A stretch of DNA of 64,000 bases from Mesonia sediminis (GCF_042684705.1 NZ_JBHULZ010000002.1:1-64000), one strand, 5' to 3'; shown: positions 9,972 through 19,563, counted from the first letter of the stretch. Numbers and translations are program-made. Notes: generated by a model not told the origin, from the letters alone.

Positions 9972-9974
9972 ATT

Positions 9975-11105
9975 ATGCTAAACCTATCTCTGTGGTTGTT
10001 TGTTGGTTTCGCACTGATAAACCTATTCTTTTATGCTTTTTTTGCAGGGTTTTTATGGCGGCGTAAGTTGATTAAGCCTAGCGGAAAAACTTTAACGCAA
10101 CCACTTTCTGTTATTGTTTGTGCTAAAAACGAAGCGCAAAACCTAGAGAAGAATATCCCTCATATTCTAAGTCAAGATTATCCGAATTTTGAACTCATTC
10201 TGGTCAACGACTCCTCTAAAGATAATACATTGGAGGTAATGGAGGAGTTTGAAAAAGCCGATTCTAGAGTGAAAATTGTAAACGTACTCCCCAACGAGCA
10301 TTTCTGGGGAAACAAAAAATACGCTTTGACGCTGGGTATTAAGAAAGCTAAAAATGATTTTTTAGTTTTTACCGATGCAGACTGTCACCCAGAGAGCAAC
10401 TTGTGGTTACAATATTTAGCTACTGCTTTTAATTCGCAAAAGCAATTGGTGCTGGGCTATGGAAAATACAAGACCCAAAAAGGACTTCTCAATAAATTTA
10501 TACGCTTTGAAACATTGTTAACGGCAATTCAGTATTTTGCTTACGCCCATTATAAATCTGCCTATATGGGGGTTGGCAGAAATTTAGCCTATACCGCAAA
10601 GTTGTTTTACGAACATAATGGATTTGTTAACCATATGAACGTCCTATCGGGTGATGACGATTTATTTGTTAATGAAAGTGCTAATAGAGAAAATACCATT
10701 TATTGTACAAATAAGGAATCTTTTACCTTAAGTGATCCAAAAAATACTTGGCAAGATTGGATGTTTCAAAAGAAAAGACATATAAGCACGGCCAAACATT
10801 ACAAAGTCCGACATAAATTTCTCTTAGGTCTTTTTTATACTAGTCAATTGGGTATGGGGCTTTTTTTTCTGCTCACCAACATTTTATTGATTTTTAAATT
10901 TGAAATGGATATACTCCAAGTGCTTTGGTTGGTGATGTTGGTGCGTTACCTCGTGGTTATGCTTGTTTTTGCCAAAGCCACAAGTGTTTTTAATGAAAAA
11001 AGGCTTTTGCCCATACTTCCGTTACTAGAATGGGGGCTGGTTACGATACAAATGCTTATATTCGTTAGTAACCAAAACAAAAAGCCTACTACCTGGGCGC
11101 GATAA
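9975..11105 (+). CDS. Membrane glycosyltransferase, family 2
   Basis: 376 residues. An N-terminal membrane helix is followed by a GT-A domain: nucleotide-sugar binding SVIVCAKNEAQNLEKN and LVNDSSKDNT, metal-binding DxD in FTDADCH, acceptor-site SGDDDLF, and the QxxRW-like QKKRH. Two to three membrane helices end the protein (GLFYTSQLGMGLFFLL onward). This is the layout of processive GT2 enzymes of envelope polysaccharide or glycolipid synthesis; the sugar cannot be read. It is in an operon with the 65-residue protein before it and the sigma factor 6 nt after it. Confidence 0.85.
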   Translation: MLNLSLWLFVGFALINLFFYAFFAGFLWRRKLIKPSGKTLTQPLSVIVCAKNEAQNLEKNIPHILSQDYPNFELILVNDSSKDNTLEVMEEFEKADSRVKIVNVLPNEHFWGNKKYALTLGIKKAKNDFLVFTDADCHPESNLWLQYLATAFNSQKQLVLGYGKYKTQKGLLNKFIRFETLLTAIQYFAYAHYKSAYMGVGRNLAYTAKLFYEHNGFVNHMNVLSGDDDLFVNESANRENTIYCTNKESFTLSDPKNTWQDWMFQKKRHISTAKHYKVRHKFLLGLFYTSQLGMGLFFLLTNILLIFKFEMDILQVLWLVMLVRYLVVMLVFAKATSVFNEKRLLPILPLLEWGLVTIQMLIFVSNQNKKPTTWAR

Positions 11106-11111
11106 GTAAGT

Positions 11112-11666
11112 TTGCCAGATTATACCAAGTACATACAAGAAGCGAAAGCTGGCCAAGAGCAAGCTTTTAAATACTTACTCGATCTTTTTTGGCGAGATGT
11201 TTATCGGTTCCAATTAAAAAGAACAGGTAACGAGTATGAGGCCGAAGAGATAACTATACAAACTTTTAGTAAAGCTTTTGAGAAAATAAACACTTTTAAA
11301 GAATCGTATAGTTTCAAGACTTGGCTTATCGCCATATCAAAAAACATTCAAATTGATCTGAGTAGGATTAAATCGGCAACGACCGCTAGCATGATTGATT
11401 TAGAAGAATACGAGGCGCTAGTAGATGAAAACGATACCGCCGAGGATCAAATCATAAAAGAGCAAAACCTAAATATTTTATTGCATTATCTCAAGCAACT
11501 TAAACCTCATTATGAGCAGGTTATTCGGTTGCGTTACTTTCGTGAAATGAGTTATAAAGAGATTGCACAGCAGTTAGATGAGCCGCTAGTCAACGTCAAA
11601 GTAAAGCTTTTACGAGCCAAAAAAATGCTAGCCGATAAAATTAAAAATACACCAAAATCGGTATAA
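11112..11666 (+). CDS. ECF-type RNA polymerase sigma factor
   Basis: 184 residues, starting at a TTG codon. Sigma region 2 is visible at about 25-95 (FWRDVYRFQLKRTGNEYEAEEITIQTFSKAFEK) and region 4 at about 125-175 (LKPHYEQVIRLRYFREMSYKEIAQQL, VNVKVKLLRAKKML). No anti-sigma gene is adjacent. It is 6 nt behind the glycosyltransferase, which suggests co-transcription and perhaps a link to envelope stress. The regulon cannot be inferred. Confidence 0.9.
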   Translation: MPDYTKYIQEAKAGQEQAFKYLLDLFWRDVYRFQLKRTGNEYEAEEITIQTFSKAFEKINTFKESYSFKTWLIAISKNIQIDLSRIKSATTASMIDLEEYEALVDENDTAEDQIIKEQNLNILLHYLKQLKPHYEQVIRLRYFREMSYKEIAQQLDEPLVNVKVKLLRAKKMLADKIKNTPKSV

Positions 11667-11756
11667 CTTCTTTTAAACAAGCTTTTCTAAAAAGTTAAAA
11701 ATAAAAGCAGTGGTTAATATACTATTCTAAAAATAGGGTAGCGCATTGCAATTTTT

Positions 11757-11764
11757 TATATTTG
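11757..11764 (+). promoter_or_regulatory. lipA promoter -7 box
   Basis: TATATTTG fits the Bacteroidota TAnnTTTG consensus. It lies 23 nt before the chosen lipA ATG and inside the longer alternative frame, which argues for the downstream start. Confidence 0.5.
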
Positions 11765-11787
11765 TTTTTGAAAAAAATACTTTATTG

Positions 11788-12660
11788 ATGACTCCTCAAG
11801 TTCTTGAAAATAAAACAACCATAAAAAAACCAAAGTGGTTGCGCGTAAAGCTACCTACTGGTAAAAAATACACCAATTTAAGAAAATTAGTAGATCGCTA
11901 CGATTTGCATACCATTTGTACTTCGGGCAGCTGTCCTAATATGGGTGAGTGTTGGAGTGAAGGCACAGCAACTTTTATGATTTTAGGAAATATATGTACC
12001 CGTAGTTGTGGATTTTGTGGTGTAAAAACCGGGCGTCCAGAAACTTTAGATTGGGATGAGCCCGAAAAAGTGGCGCGTTCTATAAAGTTAATGGATATCA
12101 AACACGCTGTGCTAACGAGTGTAGATCGAGATGATTTAAAAGATATGGGATCTATAATGTGGGCCGAAACTGTTAAAGCAGTAAGGCGCATGAATAAAAA
12201 CACCACCTTAGAGACTTTAATACCAGATTTTCAGGGTATAGAAAAACATCTCGACCGTATAATTGCGGTTAAACCGGAAGTAGTTTCGCATAATATGGAA
12301 ACTGTTCGGCGACTAACGCGCGAAGTGCGCATACAAGCCAAATATGATCGAAGTTTAGCTGTGCTTAAATATTTAAAAGAACAAGGCATTAGCAGAACCA
12401 AATCGGGTATAATGTTAGGCTTGGGAGAAAAAGAAGAAGAGGTAATACAAACGCTTAAAGATTTACGTGCCGTAAACCTTGATATCGTTACCATTGGACA
12501 ATATTTACAACCTAGTAAAAAGCATTTGCCAGTAAAACAATTCATTACTCCAGATCAATTTAAAAAATACGAAGAAATTGGATTAGATTTAGGTTTTAGG
12601 CATGTTGAAAGCGGCGCTTTGGTACGCTCTTCATACAAAGCACAAAAACACCTAACCTAG
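11788..12660 (+). CDS. lipA: Lipoyl synthase
   Basis: 290 residues from the ATG chosen; an upstream in-frame start would add 14 hydrophobic residues unlike the family and would overlap the promoter box. LipA is a radical-SAM enzyme inserting two sulfurs into octanoyl groups of 2-oxoacid dehydrogenases and the glycine cleavage H protein. Both [4Fe-4S] clusters are visible: the auxiliary cluster C-x4-C-x5-C (TICTSGSCPNMGEC) and the SAM cluster C-x3-C-x2-C (ICTRSCGFC), plus the terminal SSYKA motif. It is 4 nt upstream of gap. Confidence 0.96.
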   Translation: MTPQVLENKTTIKKPKWLRVKLPTGKKYTNLRKLVDRYDLHTICTSGSCPNMGECWSEGTATFMILGNICTRSCGFCGVKTGRPETLDWDEPEKVARSIKLMDIKHAVLTSVDRDDLKDMGSIMWAETVKAVRRMNKNTTLETLIPDFQGIEKHLDRIIAVKPEVVSHNMETVRRLTREVRIQAKYDRSLAVLKYLKEQGISRTKSGIMLGLGEKEEEVIQTLKDLRAVNLDIVTIGQYLQPSKKHLPVKQFITPDQFKKYEEIGLDLGFRHVESGALVRSSYKAQKHLT

Positions 12661-12664
12661 CATA

Positions 12665-13672
12665 ATGGCAAATAAGATAAAAATAGGAATAAACGGTTTT
12701 GGCAGAATAGGGCGAAGCTTGTTCAGACTTTTAGATGCGCATCCACACATAGAGGTGGTAGCCGTAAATGATTTAGCAGATTTAAAAACCTTAGCCCACC
12801 TGTTGAAATATGACAGTATTCACGGTAATTTCTTGACCAATTTTGAGATTCGGAACAATACTTTAGTTGCCGAGAATCAGCAAGTGGTTTTTTCACAAGA
12901 GGCCAAAATTGAAAATATAAAGTGGCCCCAAGAAGTGCAACTGGTGGTAGAAGCAACGGGTAAATTCAAGACCCGTGAAGAAGTAGAGCAACATCTCAGC
13001 AAACACGTAAAAAAAGTAGTGTTAAGTGTGCCACCGATTTCAGAAGATATTCCTATGGTAGTTTTAGGCGTAAACGATCATATCATTCAAGAAAGCGATA
13101 CTATCATTTCTAATGCTAGTTGTACCACCAATAATGCCGCACCTATGCTACAAGTAATGCATCAGCATTTTGGGGTTAAACAAGCCTATATTTCTACGGT
13201 ACATTCGTTTACTAGCGATCAAAACTTACACGATTCGCCACACCGCGATTTGCGCAGAGCGCGTGCCGCCACACAATCTATTATTCCTACCACTACAGGA
13301 GCAGCCAAGGCGCTTACCAAAATTTTCCCAGATCTTGCTCAGGTTATTGGGGGTTGTGGTATTCGAGTACCGGTACCCAATGGTTCTTTAACCGATATGA
13401 CCTTGCATCTAGAAAAAGAAGCCAGTATAAACCAAATTAATGATCTATTTAAGAAGGCCGCAGCAGGTCACTTAAAAGGAGTTTTAGCATATACCGAAGA
13501 TCCTATTGTATCTATAGATATTGTTGGTAATTCGCATTCCTGCGTTTTTGATGGTTTAATGACTTCGGTTATCGACGGGCATTTGGTTAAACTTATAGGC
13601 TGGTATGACAATGAGCGCGGTTATAGTAGCAGAATTATCGATTTGATTATAAAACTATGTGATATTAAATAG
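12665..13672 (+). CDS. gap: Glyceraldehyde-3-phosphate dehydrogenase
   Basis: 335 residues, a full-length type I GAPDH. It oxidises glyceraldehyde-3-phosphate to 1,3-bisphosphoglycerate, or the reverse in gluconeogenesis. NAD site INGFGRIGRSLFR is intact, catalytic Cys is in SNASCTTNNAAP, and the substrate His is in STVHSFTSDQ. The usual TTNCLAP is TTNNAAP here, a known minor variation that leaves the catalytic cysteine in place. It is co-transcribed with lipA, and its end overlaps the leader of the histidine kinase gene. Confidence 0.95.
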   Translation: MANKIKIGINGFGRIGRSLFRLLDAHPHIEVVAVNDLADLKTLAHLLKYDSIHGNFLTNFEIRNNTLVAENQQVVFSQEAKIENIKWPQEVQLVVEATGKFKTREEVEQHLSKHVKKVVLSVPPISEDIPMVVLGVNDHIIQESDTIISNASCTTNNAAPMLQVMHQHFGVKQAYISTVHSFTSDQNLHDSPHRDLRRARAATQSIIPTTTGAAKALTKIFPDLAQVIGGCGIRVPVPNGSLTDMTLHLEKEASINQINDLFKKAAAGHLKGVLAYTEDPIVSIDIVGNSHSCVFDGLMTSVIDGHLVKLIGWYDNERGYSSRIIDLIIKLCDIK

Positions 13673-13700
13673 TATATTTATACCATCAGTACGGGCTTCT

Positions 13701-15500
13701 ATGAAAATACACATTTTTTTTCTGGCTTTTAAATGCTGCTTTTTGCTTTTTGTAGAAAGCAGTCAAGCTGAAGTAAGCCAGCAAAAAGATTGGATTCCTA
13801 AGCAACACGAACAAGCTGCGCCATCAAATCAGGCTGCAATAAAGCAAGAAAAAAAAGAAGACTCCCTTCATAACGCTTTACTGGTTAAATTTAATAAAGC
13901 CTTGTTTAATTTTAACCAAGGTAATATAGCCAATGCAGTAGAGTATAGTCTCAAATTAAAAGGCTATGCACGCGATAATGCCAATTTAGATTATGAGATA
14001 AAGGCCTTAAAACTGCTCAGTGAAATTCACGCCAGTCAAAATAACTATAAAAAAGCCCTTCGGTACCGTCAAGAGGCAGATTCGATATTAAACAATACGG
14101 TAAACCTTGATATATCGCAACATTGGGCATCAAATGCAGCTTTTAATACAGCTTACAATAAATTACAAGAGGAAAAAACTGCCCAGGAAAAAAAGTTGAA
14201 ATTCAATCAATTAGCAGTTGTGTTAAGTGTATTGTTAATATCGATTTTATCATTGTTTACTTTGGCCTTATATAAAAACAACCGTCTACGCGCAGGCGTA
14301 AATAATTTATTGAAAACTAAAAACAATGAGTTATTAGCGGCTAAAATGAAGGCCGAAAAAGCCAATGAAGTAAAAGATCAATTTCTTTCTACCATAACCC
14401 ACGAATTAAGAACCCCTATATACGCTATTAATGGTTTTGCCTATTTGCTCAAACAAGAAAATCCTAGGCCTGAGCAACTAGAGCATATCAAAGCGCTTAA
14501 CTACAGCGGTGAACATTTACTTTCTTTGGTCAACAATATTCTTGACTTAAATAAATTGGCGGCAGGAAAGGTGACCAAAACAGAGAGCTTTTTTGAGGTA
14601 AAATCGGTAATGGAAGAACTAACCTATTCCTTTAAAAATGCGGCAGAGGCAAATGCGGTAACTTTACATCTGGAAATAGATGAAAAAGTACCTTCAAAAT
14701 TATTTGGCGATATCCTTAAGCTTAAGCAAATTTTAATTAATTTACTTTCTAATGCCATAAAATTTACTGAAAACGGGGAGGTATGGTTGAGCATTACTTG
14801 CTTAAATTTAGAAACAAACCGCAGTAAGATTCGTTTTAGCATTCGGGATACCGGTAGAGGAATTAAAGAAGAATTTCAACAAAAAATATTTGATAATTTT
14901 CATCAAGGAGAGAGTTCTACTTCTTCCAATTATAGAGGAACCGGTCTAGGGCTTCCTATCGTGAAAAGTTTATTGGAGTTTTTTGATTCAGAAATAAATT
15001 TAGAGAGTACTTTCGGTGAAGGAAGTACCTTCTATTTTGATATTGTTTTTCATCAGCCAAAAGAGGAGAATGGTAAAAACCAAATTCAAGTGGCTTTAGA
15101 TGATCCGCGGAGCATGGATGAATTTTTTAAAGGTAAAAAAGTACTTATTGCCGAAGATAACATCATCAACCTAAAATTAACCAATAAAATTCTATTGCGT
15201 CGTGGCTTTGAAACCGATTTGGTCAAAAACGGCTTAGAGGCGATTAATAAAGCAGTTGAAAAAGATTACGACTTAATCTTGATGGATATTAATATGCCAA
15301 TCCTAGATGGCATACAGGCTACAATAGAAATTAAAAGCCATAAACCTAAATTACCCATTATCGCATTAACCGCAGTTAGTCTAGACGAATCTTCAGAAAA
15401 GTACATAAAGCAAGGATTTGTGGCGGTGATCCCTAAACCTTATAAAACTGAAATGTTTTACCAAAAGATTTATGAGGTACTACTTCGGTCGCAGGCATAA
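13701..15500 (+). CDS. Hybrid sensor histidine kinase/response regulator
   Basis: 599 residues from the ATG at 13701; a longer frame would overlap gap. In order: signal peptide, a periplasmic helical region with TPR-like repeats (residues 55-150), one membrane helix (LAVVLSVLLISILSLFTLAL), HisKA with the phospho-His in STITHELRTPIY, HATPase with N box LLSNAIKFTENG and G boxes DTGRGI and GTGLGLPI, and a C-terminal receiver (LIAEDN, LMDINMPILDG phospho-Asp, Lys in IPKPYK). No output domain exists, so the signal must pass on to another phosphoacceptor. The 3' end overlaps the lpxK 3' end by 31 nt (convergent). Confidence 0.92.
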   Translation: MKIHIFFLAFKCCFLLFVESSQAEVSQQKDWIPKQHEQAAPSNQAAIKQEKKEDSLHNALLVKFNKALFNFNQGNIANAVEYSLKLKGYARDNANLDYEIKALKLLSEIHASQNNYKKALRYRQEADSILNNTVNLDISQHWASNAAFNTAYNKLQEEKTAQEKKLKFNQLAVVLSVLLISILSLFTLALYKNNRLRAGVNNLLKTKNNELLAAKMKAEKANEVKDQFLSTITHELRTPIYAINGFAYLLKQENPRPEQLEHIKALNYSGEHLLSLVNNILDLNKLAAGKVTKTESFFEVKSVMEELTYSFKNAAEANAVTLHLEIDEKVPSKLFGDILKLKQILINLLSNAIKFTENGEVWLSITCLNLETNRSKIRFSIRDTGRGIKEEFQQKIFDNFHQGESSTSSNYRGTGLGLPIVKSLLEFFDSEINLESTFGEGSTFYFDIVFHQPKEENGKNQIQVALDDPRSMDEFFKGKKVLIAEDNIINLKLTNKILLRRGFETDLVKNGLEAINKAVEKDYDLILMDINMPILDGIQATIEIKSHKPKLPIIALTAVSLDESSEKYIKQGFVAVIPKPYKTEMFYQKIYEVLLRSQA

Positions 15501-16501
15501 GCTTGCACATGCTTTTTGATGCGCTGGTCAAAAGAAGCTGCATCGGCTATAAACTCCATTTTTATTGGTAAATAAAATAATTTTTCGGGAGAAATATAAT
15601 CGCGTAAGCGCACAAAATCTTTTTCTGTAGTGATAATAAAAGGCTCTGCTTCTAATGTCTCAATTTCTTGCCGACTAAAATTATGATGGTCTTGATATTG
15701 TTTGTGATTTACGCTAAAACCTTTAGCTTTTAAAAATTCAACCAAAGGTTTGGGCTTAGCAATACCGGTAACTAGGGTAAAGGTATCCTGAAGTACCTGT
15801 AGGGGTATGTGTTGTTTCCCATTGGTTACTTGATCTGCATAGGTTATAGAACTAAAAAAAACCAGCTGATCGGGGTTTGGTTGTATTGCCCGAATAATGT
15901 TTTGACGCTCCGCTTTACTCAAATCTACCGGGCATTTGGTCACCACAATAAGTTGAGCTCTTCTTGCTCCGACTTTAGGTTCGCGAAGGTTACCGGCAGG
16001 TAAAACGCAATCCTGGGTGTATAAGTCGTTATAGGCACTTAGCAATATAGATAAATTTGGTTGCACGCGGCGATGTTGAAAAGCGTCATCTAATAAAATT
16101 ACTTCAGGGGTTTTTTGTCGCTTTCGCATTTGTTCAATTCCCTTTCGTCTATCTTCGCAAACCGCTACCAATAAGGATTCAAATTTGCGCTTGAATTGCA
16201 AGGGTTCGTCACCCACTTCGAGTGCGGTATGAGCTGTGCTTACTTCTACAAAACCCTTGGTTTTTCTTTTATAACCGCGCGATAGAGTACCCAAGCGGTA
16301 ATGCGTAGCTAATAAACGTACCAGATATTCTATCATTGGCGATTTACCTGTGCCACCCATACTCAAGTTTCCTACGCAAATCACGGGGAAATCGTAAACC
16401 CTTGATTCTAATATTTGTTGATTATATAAATAATTTCTTAACCGCAAAATACCTCCGTAAAGCAAAGAAAACGGGTATAGAATTTTTCGTAATTGACGCA
16501 T
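15470..16501 (-). CDS. lpxK: Tetraacyldisaccharide 4'-kinase
   Basis: 343 residues. LpxK phosphorylates the lipid A precursor disaccharide-1-phosphate at the 4' position on the inner face of the inner membrane. Seen: an N-terminal membrane-associated helix (ILYPFSLLYGGILRLRNYL), the P-loop VGNLSMGGTGKSPM, LSRGYKRK, GDEPLQ and LLDDAFQHRRV, all LpxK hallmarks. Length is normal. It indicates a lipid A-containing outer membrane. Its 3' end overlaps the kinase gene; it is divergent from the Nif3-like gene. Confidence 0.94.
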   Translation of the reverse strand: MRQLRKILYPFSLLYGGILRLRNYLYNQQILESRVYDFPVICVGNLSMGGTGKSPMIEYLVRLLATHYRLGTLSRGYKRKTKGFVEVSTAHTALEVGDEPLQFKRKFESLLVAVCEDRRKGIEQMRKRQKTPEVILLDDAFQHRRVQPNLSILLSAYNDLYTQDCVLPAGNLREPKVGARRAQLIVVTKCPVDLSKAERQNIIRAIQPNPDQLVFFSSITYADQVTNGKQHIPLQVLQDTFTLVTGIAKPKPLVEFLKAKGFSVNHKQYQDHHNFSRQEIETLEAEPFIITTEKDFVRLRDYISPEKLFYLPIKMEFIADAASFDQRIKKHVQAYACDRSSTS

Positions 16502-16547
16502 TCCACAAAAGTATAATTTTTATATTTACCTTTTAAGGATTCAAGTT

Positions 16548-17642
16548 ATGAAAATAAAAGAAGTAATCAAGCAAATAGAAGAAAGTGTACCCCTAAGTTA
16601 CGCCGAAGATTTTGACAATGTAGGCTTATTGGTAGGAGATGATACGCGAGAACTCACCGGTATTTTAGTGGCATTAGATACGCTAGAAGATACCGTTGAC
16701 GAGGCTATAGCACAAGATTGTAACCTAATAGTAGCTTTTCACCCTATTATTTTTAGCGGACTAAAAGCACTAACGGGTAAAACCTACGTAGAGCGTGTGG
16801 TGCAGAAAGCAATTAAGCATGACGTGCAAATATATGCTATTCATACAGCCTTAGACAATCACCTTCATGGGGTGAATTTTAAAATGGCTGAGGTGTTAGG
16901 TTTAACCCAAACCCAAATATTAATTCCGCAAAAAAACACCTTGATGCAGTTGAATACCTACGTGCCTTTAGATCATTATTCGGCTGTACAGCAAGCCTTA
17001 TTTAATGCCGGAGCAGGAAGTGTAGGTAATTATGATTCTTGCAGTTTTGGCTTACTGGGAGAAGGGAGTTTTAAGCCCAACGATCAAGCACAACCCCATA
17101 CTGGCAAAGCTAACCAGTGGCATGTGGGACAAGAAAAAATGCTGCACGTGGTGTTCGAAAAACACAAGCAGCAAAAAGTATTGCACGCAATGTTTGAATC
17201 GCATCCTTACGAAGAAGTGGCTTATGAGCTTATACCCATAGCCAATGAGAACCAGCAAATAGGTATTGGTATGCTAGGTGAATTACCCCAAGCCAAAACT
17301 GAGAAAGAGTTTATAAATCAATTAAAAAATGTGTTTGGTACTCCGGTAATTCGGCATTCTGCTTTAAGGCAAAAACCTGTAAAAAAGGTAGCTGTATTGG
17401 GAGGAAGTGGTGCATTTGCCATTTCGGCTGCAATGGCTAAAGGAGCCGATGTTTTGGTCACCGCCGATTTGAAATACCACGATTTTTTTAAGGCAGAAGA
17501 CAAAATTCTATTAACCGATATAGGGCATTATGAAAGTGAGCAGTTCACAAAAAACTTATTACATGCGTTACTTACAAAAAAATTCCCTAATTTTGCCATC
17601 GTTTTATCAGAGAAAAGTACCAACCCCATTCAATATAGTTGA
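16548..17642 (+). CDS. Nif3-like dinuclear metal-centre protein
   Basis: 364 residues, the long form with an inserted PII/CutA-like domain in the middle (about 130-230). Metal ligands of the Nif3 fold are visible: HPIIF near residue 66, HTALDN at about 103-108, and TADLKYHDFF with GHYESE near the C-terminus. Related proteins are annotated as GTP cyclohydrolase I type 2, but the activity is doubtful and the true role unknown. It is 2 nt upstream of the coiled-coil gene, a pair conserved in flavobacteria. Confidence 0.9.
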   Translation: MKIKEVIKQIEESVPLSYAEDFDNVGLLVGDDTRELTGILVALDTLEDTVDEAIAQDCNLIVAFHPIIFSGLKALTGKTYVERVVQKAIKHDVQIYAIHTALDNHLHGVNFKMAEVLGLTQTQILIPQKNTLMQLNTYVPLDHYSAVQQALFNAGAGSVGNYDSCSFGLLGEGSFKPNDQAQPHTGKANQWHVGQEKMLHVVFEKHKQQKVLHAMFESHPYEEVAYELIPIANENQQIGIGMLGELPQAKTEKEFINQLKNVFGTPVIRHSALRQKPVKKVAVLGGSGAFAISAAMAKGADVLVTADLKYHDFFKAEDKILLTDIGHYESEQFTKNLLHALLTKKFPNFAIVLSEKSTNPIQYS

Positions 17643-17644
17643 TT

Positions 17645-18424
17645 ATGGCCAAGAAAAAAGAAATTAGCGTAGAAGAAAAGCTAAGAACATTATTTGATTT
17701 ACAATTAATAGACGCCCGCATCGATGAGATTCGCAATGTACGTGGAGAATTGCCTTTAGAGGTAGAAGATTTGAAGGATGAGGTAGCTGGTTTGAACAAG
17801 CGTTTAGAAAAATTAAATATTGATTTAGAAGGGCTTAACCAAAATATAGCCGATAAGAAAAATGCTATAGAAGAATCAAAAGCGCTGATTAAGAAATACA
17901 ACGAACAGCAAAAAAATGTGCGTAACAATCGCGAATTTAATGCTATTTCAAAAGAGATTGAATTTCAGGAATTAGAAATTGAATTGGCCGAAAAGCATAT
18001 TCGAGAATTTAAAGCACAGATAGAGCATAAAAATGAGGTGATTACGGCCACTCAAGAAAAAATTGAAGCTAGACAAGAGCACTTAAAGCATAAGCAAGAC
18101 GAGTTGGATGAAATTTTAAGCGAAACCGAACGCGAAGAAAAAGCGCTAATAGAAAAGTCTGAAGATTTTAAGAAAGATATTGAAACTCGTTTGGTTACCG
18201 CATACGAACGTATCCGCGGAAGCGTAAAGAATGGTTTGGCTGTTGTACCGGTTGAACGTGGTGCTTCTGGAGGTTCGTTTTTTACCATCCCGCCACAAGT
18301 ACAGATGGAAATCGCTTCGCGTAAGAAAATAATCACCGATGAGCACAGTGGACGTATTCTAGTTGATTCACAGCTGGCCGAAGAGGAACGCGAAAAGATG
18401 AATGAATTGTTCAAAAAATTCTAA
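17645..18424 (+). CDS. Coiled-coil protein of the C4-type zinc-ribbon family, cysteines lost
   Basis: 259 residues. Residues 10-190 form a long antiparallel coiled coil, and the last 60 residues align with the C4 zinc-ribbon (zf-RING_7) module by the phrases IPPQVQMEI, KKII and GRILVD. The four cysteines expected around those phrases are absent (GGSFFTIPPQ and DEHSGRIL), so it should not bind zinc in the usual way. Family members are thought to act in nucleic-acid or ribosome-related processes; no firm function. Translationally linked to the Nif3-like gene. Confidence 0.85.
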   Translation: MAKKKEISVEEKLRTLFDLQLIDARIDEIRNVRGELPLEVEDLKDEVAGLNKRLEKLNIDLEGLNQNIADKKNAIEESKALIKKYNEQQKNVRNNREFNAISKEIEFQELEIELAEKHIREFKAQIEHKNEVITATQEKIEARQEHLKHKQDELDEILSETEREEKALIEKSEDFKKDIETRLVTAYERIRGSVKNGLAVVPVERGASGGSFFTIPPQVQMEIASRKKIITDEHSGRILVDSQLAEEEREKMNELFKKF

Positions 18425-18444
18425 GACAACAAGACGTAATATTC

Positions 18445-18480
18445 AAACCCTTTAGAACATTTGTTTTAAAGGGTTTTTTT
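18445..18480 (+). terminator. Terminator after the coiled-coil gene
   Basis: AAACCCTTTA, 12-base loop, TAAAGGGTTT and a run of T residues. Confidence 0.85.
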
Positions 18481-18536
18481 ATGATTTGTTTAAAAATTTT
18501 TGCGGCATAAAAGTTTACCTTTATCATAAAAAAACG

Positions 18537-19220
18537 ATGAAGAACTGGGGATTTTTATTAGGGCTTATCTTTTTTTGCTATAGTTGTGAAAATAAAGCCC
18601 AAGAAAAATCAAATCAGCTGCCAAAGGCGAATAAAGCAAATAATCAAAAAGTCAATACTTTTAGTTTAAATGAAGCTCAAGATCGATATGCTACCGCATA
18701 TTTTGCAGGTGGTTGCTTTTGGTGTGTAGAGGCCATTTATGAAGATGTTATTGGGGTAGAGGCGGCAATTTCGGGTTACGCAGGTGGGCATACCGCAAAT
18801 CCTACTTATCAACAAACCAATACAGGTGCAACTGGTCACGCCGAGGCGGTAAAAATTATTTACGATCCTAACTTTATTGATTTTTCTACGCTGCTAGATA
18901 TTTACTTTAAAACCCTTAATTGGTCTCAAGAAAACGGTCAAGGACCAGATTTTGGAAGCCAGTACAGGTCGATTGCCTTTTACAATAACCCCCAAGAAAA
19001 AAAGCTCATAGAGAATTATATTAAACGCCTAGAGCAAACTACCAATCAACCGGTAGCCGTTGAGGTGGAAGAATTTGATAAATTCTGGGTGGCAGAAGAT
19101 TATCATCAAGATTACGAAGCCAATAACCCCAACAATCCATATATTCAAAACGTATCTAAAAAGCGCTATGAAATGTTTAAGCGGCAGTTCCCTGATTTAG
19201 TAAAACCAACTAACGAATAA
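18537..19220 (+). CDS. msrA: Peptide-methionine (S)-S-oxide reductase, lipoprotein form
   Basis: 227 residues from ATG 18537, chosen because it begins a proper lipoprotein signal (LLGLIFFCYSC) and lies after a TACCTTTA box; a longer frame begins 17 codons earlier. MsrA repairs oxidised methionine. The catalytic motif GGCFWCVEAIYEDVIGV is intact, with GYAGG, TGHAE and the C-terminal HQDY/YEANNPNNPY. The lipobox predicts a periplasmic or outer-membrane enzyme. The 3' end overlaps the DUF4870 gene by 11 nt. Confidence 0.93.
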   Translation: MKNWGFLLGLIFFCYSCENKAQEKSNQLPKANKANNQKVNTFSLNEAQDRYATAYFAGGCFWCVEAIYEDVIGVEAAISGYAGGHTANPTYQQTNTGATGHAEAVKIIYDPNFIDFSTLLDIYFKTLNWSQENGQGPDFGSQYRSIAFYNNPQEKKLIENYIKRLEQTTNQPVAVEVEEFDKFWVAEDYHQDYEANNPNNPYIQNVSKKRYEMFKRQFPDLVKPTNE

Positions 19221-19563
19221 ATCTTATGGTTAATGGGTAACGAACTTCCTCGCCGGCTTTTGACTTGTTGGCCTGCAATATAGGCGTTACAATCGCAACA
19301 ATTGCTACAAAGCCAATGAACACGAATCCTACTAAAAATACAATCATTATCGCGCTAAGTATGAAATAAAGAAATATGCTTATTTGAAAATTTAATATTT
19401 CTTTGCCTTCATAATCTAAATTTTCAATTTCGTCTCGTTTTAAAAGCCAAATAATAAGCGGAACAATAAAGCCACCCATACCGGTAACCAAGTTGAGTAA
19501 TTGAGAGAGGTGCATTAAATATAGCAACTGACTGTCTTGCTTTTTTTCGCTGATAACTTCCAT
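19210..19563 (-). CDS. DUF4870 small membrane protein
   Basis: 117 residues from MEVISEKKQDS (an upstream ATG adds 11 residues). Three membrane segments: about 18-42 (LLNLVTGMGGFIVPLIIWLL), 58-80 and 82-102. The motif FIVPLIIWLLKRD with the later GKEILNFQ is diagnostic for DUF4870. No function is established. It converges with msrA. Confidence 0.85.
   Translation of the reverse strand: MEVISEKKQDSQLLYLMHLSQLLNLVTGMGGFIVPLIIWLLKRDEIENLDYEGKEILNFQISIFLYFILSAIMIVFLVGFVFIGFVAIVAIVTPILQANKSKAGEEVRYPLTIRFIR

Noticed and set aside
17318..17503. Minus-strand frames inside Nif3-like, gap, mnmE and other genes
   Set aside because: They are antisense shadows of well-supported genes, with no domain matches.
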